NCBI GenBank assembly: GCA_027449725.1
Contig: DAIDLB010000229.1
Span: forward strand, 1 to 7,485
DNA length: 7,485 nt
Direction of reading: 5' to 3'
Origin: Chlamydiota bacterium
Lineage (GTDB): Bacteria > Chlamydiota > Chlamydiia > Chlamydiales > SM23-39
Below, one piece after another: positions 6,534 to 7,485 of the stretch; the first letter of the stretch is position 1, and each line of letters begins with the position of its first letter. The translations under genes were made by a program, and so were the position numbers. The notes under the pieces were generated by a model. The model worked only from the letters and a program-made list of their open reading frames with translations, was not told the DNA's origin and did not search any database.

Positions 6534-7485
6534 CCCAAGAACGCACTCTCTACCTCCTCATCCGCACCCTCACCTGGCCGATCCGCTTCATGCCTTACCC
6601 ATGGATCCGCCGCCTCGGTCGCCTCGTCGGACGACTCGCCTTCCGCTTTATGACCGACTACCGAAAGCGGACGCTGAGCAACCTCGCCTTAGCTAACGAC
6701 CTCGGCCTCACCTCCGAAGCAGCGCTCATTGAAACGGCGAAGCAGTCGTTCGAAAACCTGGCGATCAACGTCCTCGAATACCCCCGCTTCGACGCTGAAA
6801 AAGACTTTTCCCGCGTCATCGTCTGCGAAAATCCCGAAGCCGCAGACACGCTCTATAAACAGGGACAGGGGATCATCTTCTTCTGCGGCCACCAGTCGAA
6901 CTGGGAGGCGCTCTTCCTCGACGGCACCAGCCGGATGAAGGGGATCGCGATCGGCAAGTCGATCAAAAACAGCCTCCTCTACCGCTGGATCCTCTCGATC
7001 CGCGAGAAAAACGGCGGCAGGATCATCGCACCGAGAAACGCCGTCAAAGAGGGTCTCCGCGCGCTCCGCCAGGGAGTCTTCATCGGCATCGTCGGCGACC
7101 AGGGGATGCCCGATAGCGGCTACTCGTTTCCCTTTCTAGGGCGCCGCGCCTGGACTTCGACGGCGCCCGCCCTCCTTGCCTATAAAACCAACTCGCCGAT
7201 CATCGTCGCCACCACGCGCCGCACAAAAACAGGCTACCGGATCCGCTACTCCGACCCGATCTGGCCAAACCAGGAAGCTGCCGCCGACGCCGAAGTGGTC
7301 CGGATGATGGACCGCTCTCTCACCCTCCTTCAAAACAGCATCAAAGAAGCCCCCGGCGAGTGGCTCTGGCAGCATAACCGCTGGAAGCAGCAGACGCCGC
7401 AGCTCCTCTACAAGCCCTTTCGCTACGACAGTATCTGCCTCATCCTGCCCGATGAACAGCAAGCCTTCGAAGCCATCCTCCCCCA
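6527..7485 (+). CDS. htrB: Lipid A biosynthesis acyltransferase (LpxL/HtrB family), 3'-truncated by window edge
   Basis: Adds a secondary fatty acyl chain to a lipid A precursor at the inner membrane. 319 complete codons are visible and the frame is still open at the edge. The family landmarks are in order: the H-x4-E catalytic motif HQSNWE (His122, Glu127), Arg170 in IIAPRN, GDQGMPDSGYSFPFLG (190-205, Asp191), and the closing PGEWLWQHNRWK (276-287). The N-terminus has a hydrophobic, basic helix suited to membrane association. ATG 6527 overlaps the glycosyltransferase stop by seven bases with no clear Shine-Dalgarno, which suggests translational coupling. E. coli LpxL (306 aa) ends shortly after RWK, but here the chain goes on for at least 32 residues, including a strand-like SICLILPDEQQAF (302-314), so a C-terminal extension or extra domain is present. 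The first-acyl versus second-acyl (LpxL or LpxM) role is not decided by sequence. Confidence 0.93.
   Translation, partial: MLTQERTLYLLIRTLTWPIRFMPYPWIRRLGRLVGRLAFRFMTDYRKRTLSNLALANDLGLTSEAALIETAKQSFENLAINVLEYPRFDAEKDFSRVIVCENPEAADTLYKQGQGIIFFCGHQSNWEALFLDGTSRMKGIAIGKSIKNSLLYRWILSIREKNGGRIIAPRNAVKEGLRALRQGVFIGIVGDQGMPDSGYSFPFLGRRAWTSTAPALLAYKTNSPIIVATTRRTKTGYRIRYSDPIWPNQEAAADAEVVRMMDRSLTLLQNSIKEAPGEWLWQHNRWKQQTPQLLYKPFRYDSICLILPDEQQAFEAILP

Overview
The window reads as a piece of a chromosome from the phylum Chlamydiota, probably an environmental lineage. The main evidence is gene order. From memory, Chlamydia trachomatis carries htrB (CT010), a YbbR-domain gene (CT011), the diadenylate cyclase ybbP/dacA (CT012), cydA (CT013) and cydB (CT014) side by side, and this window has the same genes in the same relative order. 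Base composition is moderately GC-rich (mid-50s percent by eye), higher than the well-known Chlamydia and Parachlamydia genomes, so I do not place it below phylum.

Layout. Positions 1-498 (+) are the 3' part of a DnaQ/RNase T-like 3'-5' exonuclease that enters from the left edge. Positions 542-772 (+) hold a small unrecognised ORF with a very strong ribosome binding site; its end runs antisense into the end of cydB. Positions 3126-735 (-) are cydA and cydB, a two-gene operon for cytochrome bd quinol oxidase, closed by an intrinsic terminator at 691-716. Positions 3127-3373 are the divergent intergenic region, mostly filled by an almost perfect 138-bp inverted repeat (3224-3361) built of nested small hairpins. 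From 3374 rightward (+) four genes run without any gap: cdaA (diadenylate cyclase), a YbbR/CdaR-like membrane-anchored protein, a GT4-like glycosyltransferase, and an LpxL/HtrB lipid A acyltransferase that leaves the window still open. Each junction overlaps (by 4, 1 and 7 bases), which points to one translationally coupled transcript.

How it fits together. The left operon serves high-affinity aerobic respiration. The right operon joins c-di-AMP synthesis (cyclase plus its likely regulator) with two genes that look like lipopolysaccharide assembly. This suggests a second-messenger/envelope unit. I see no clear new defence or mobile system. The most unusual items are the palindromic element placed directly against the cdaA start, the glycosyltransferase inserted between the YbbR gene and htrB, a Gly in place of the last catalytic Asp of the exonuclease, and a C-terminal extension on the acyltransferase.
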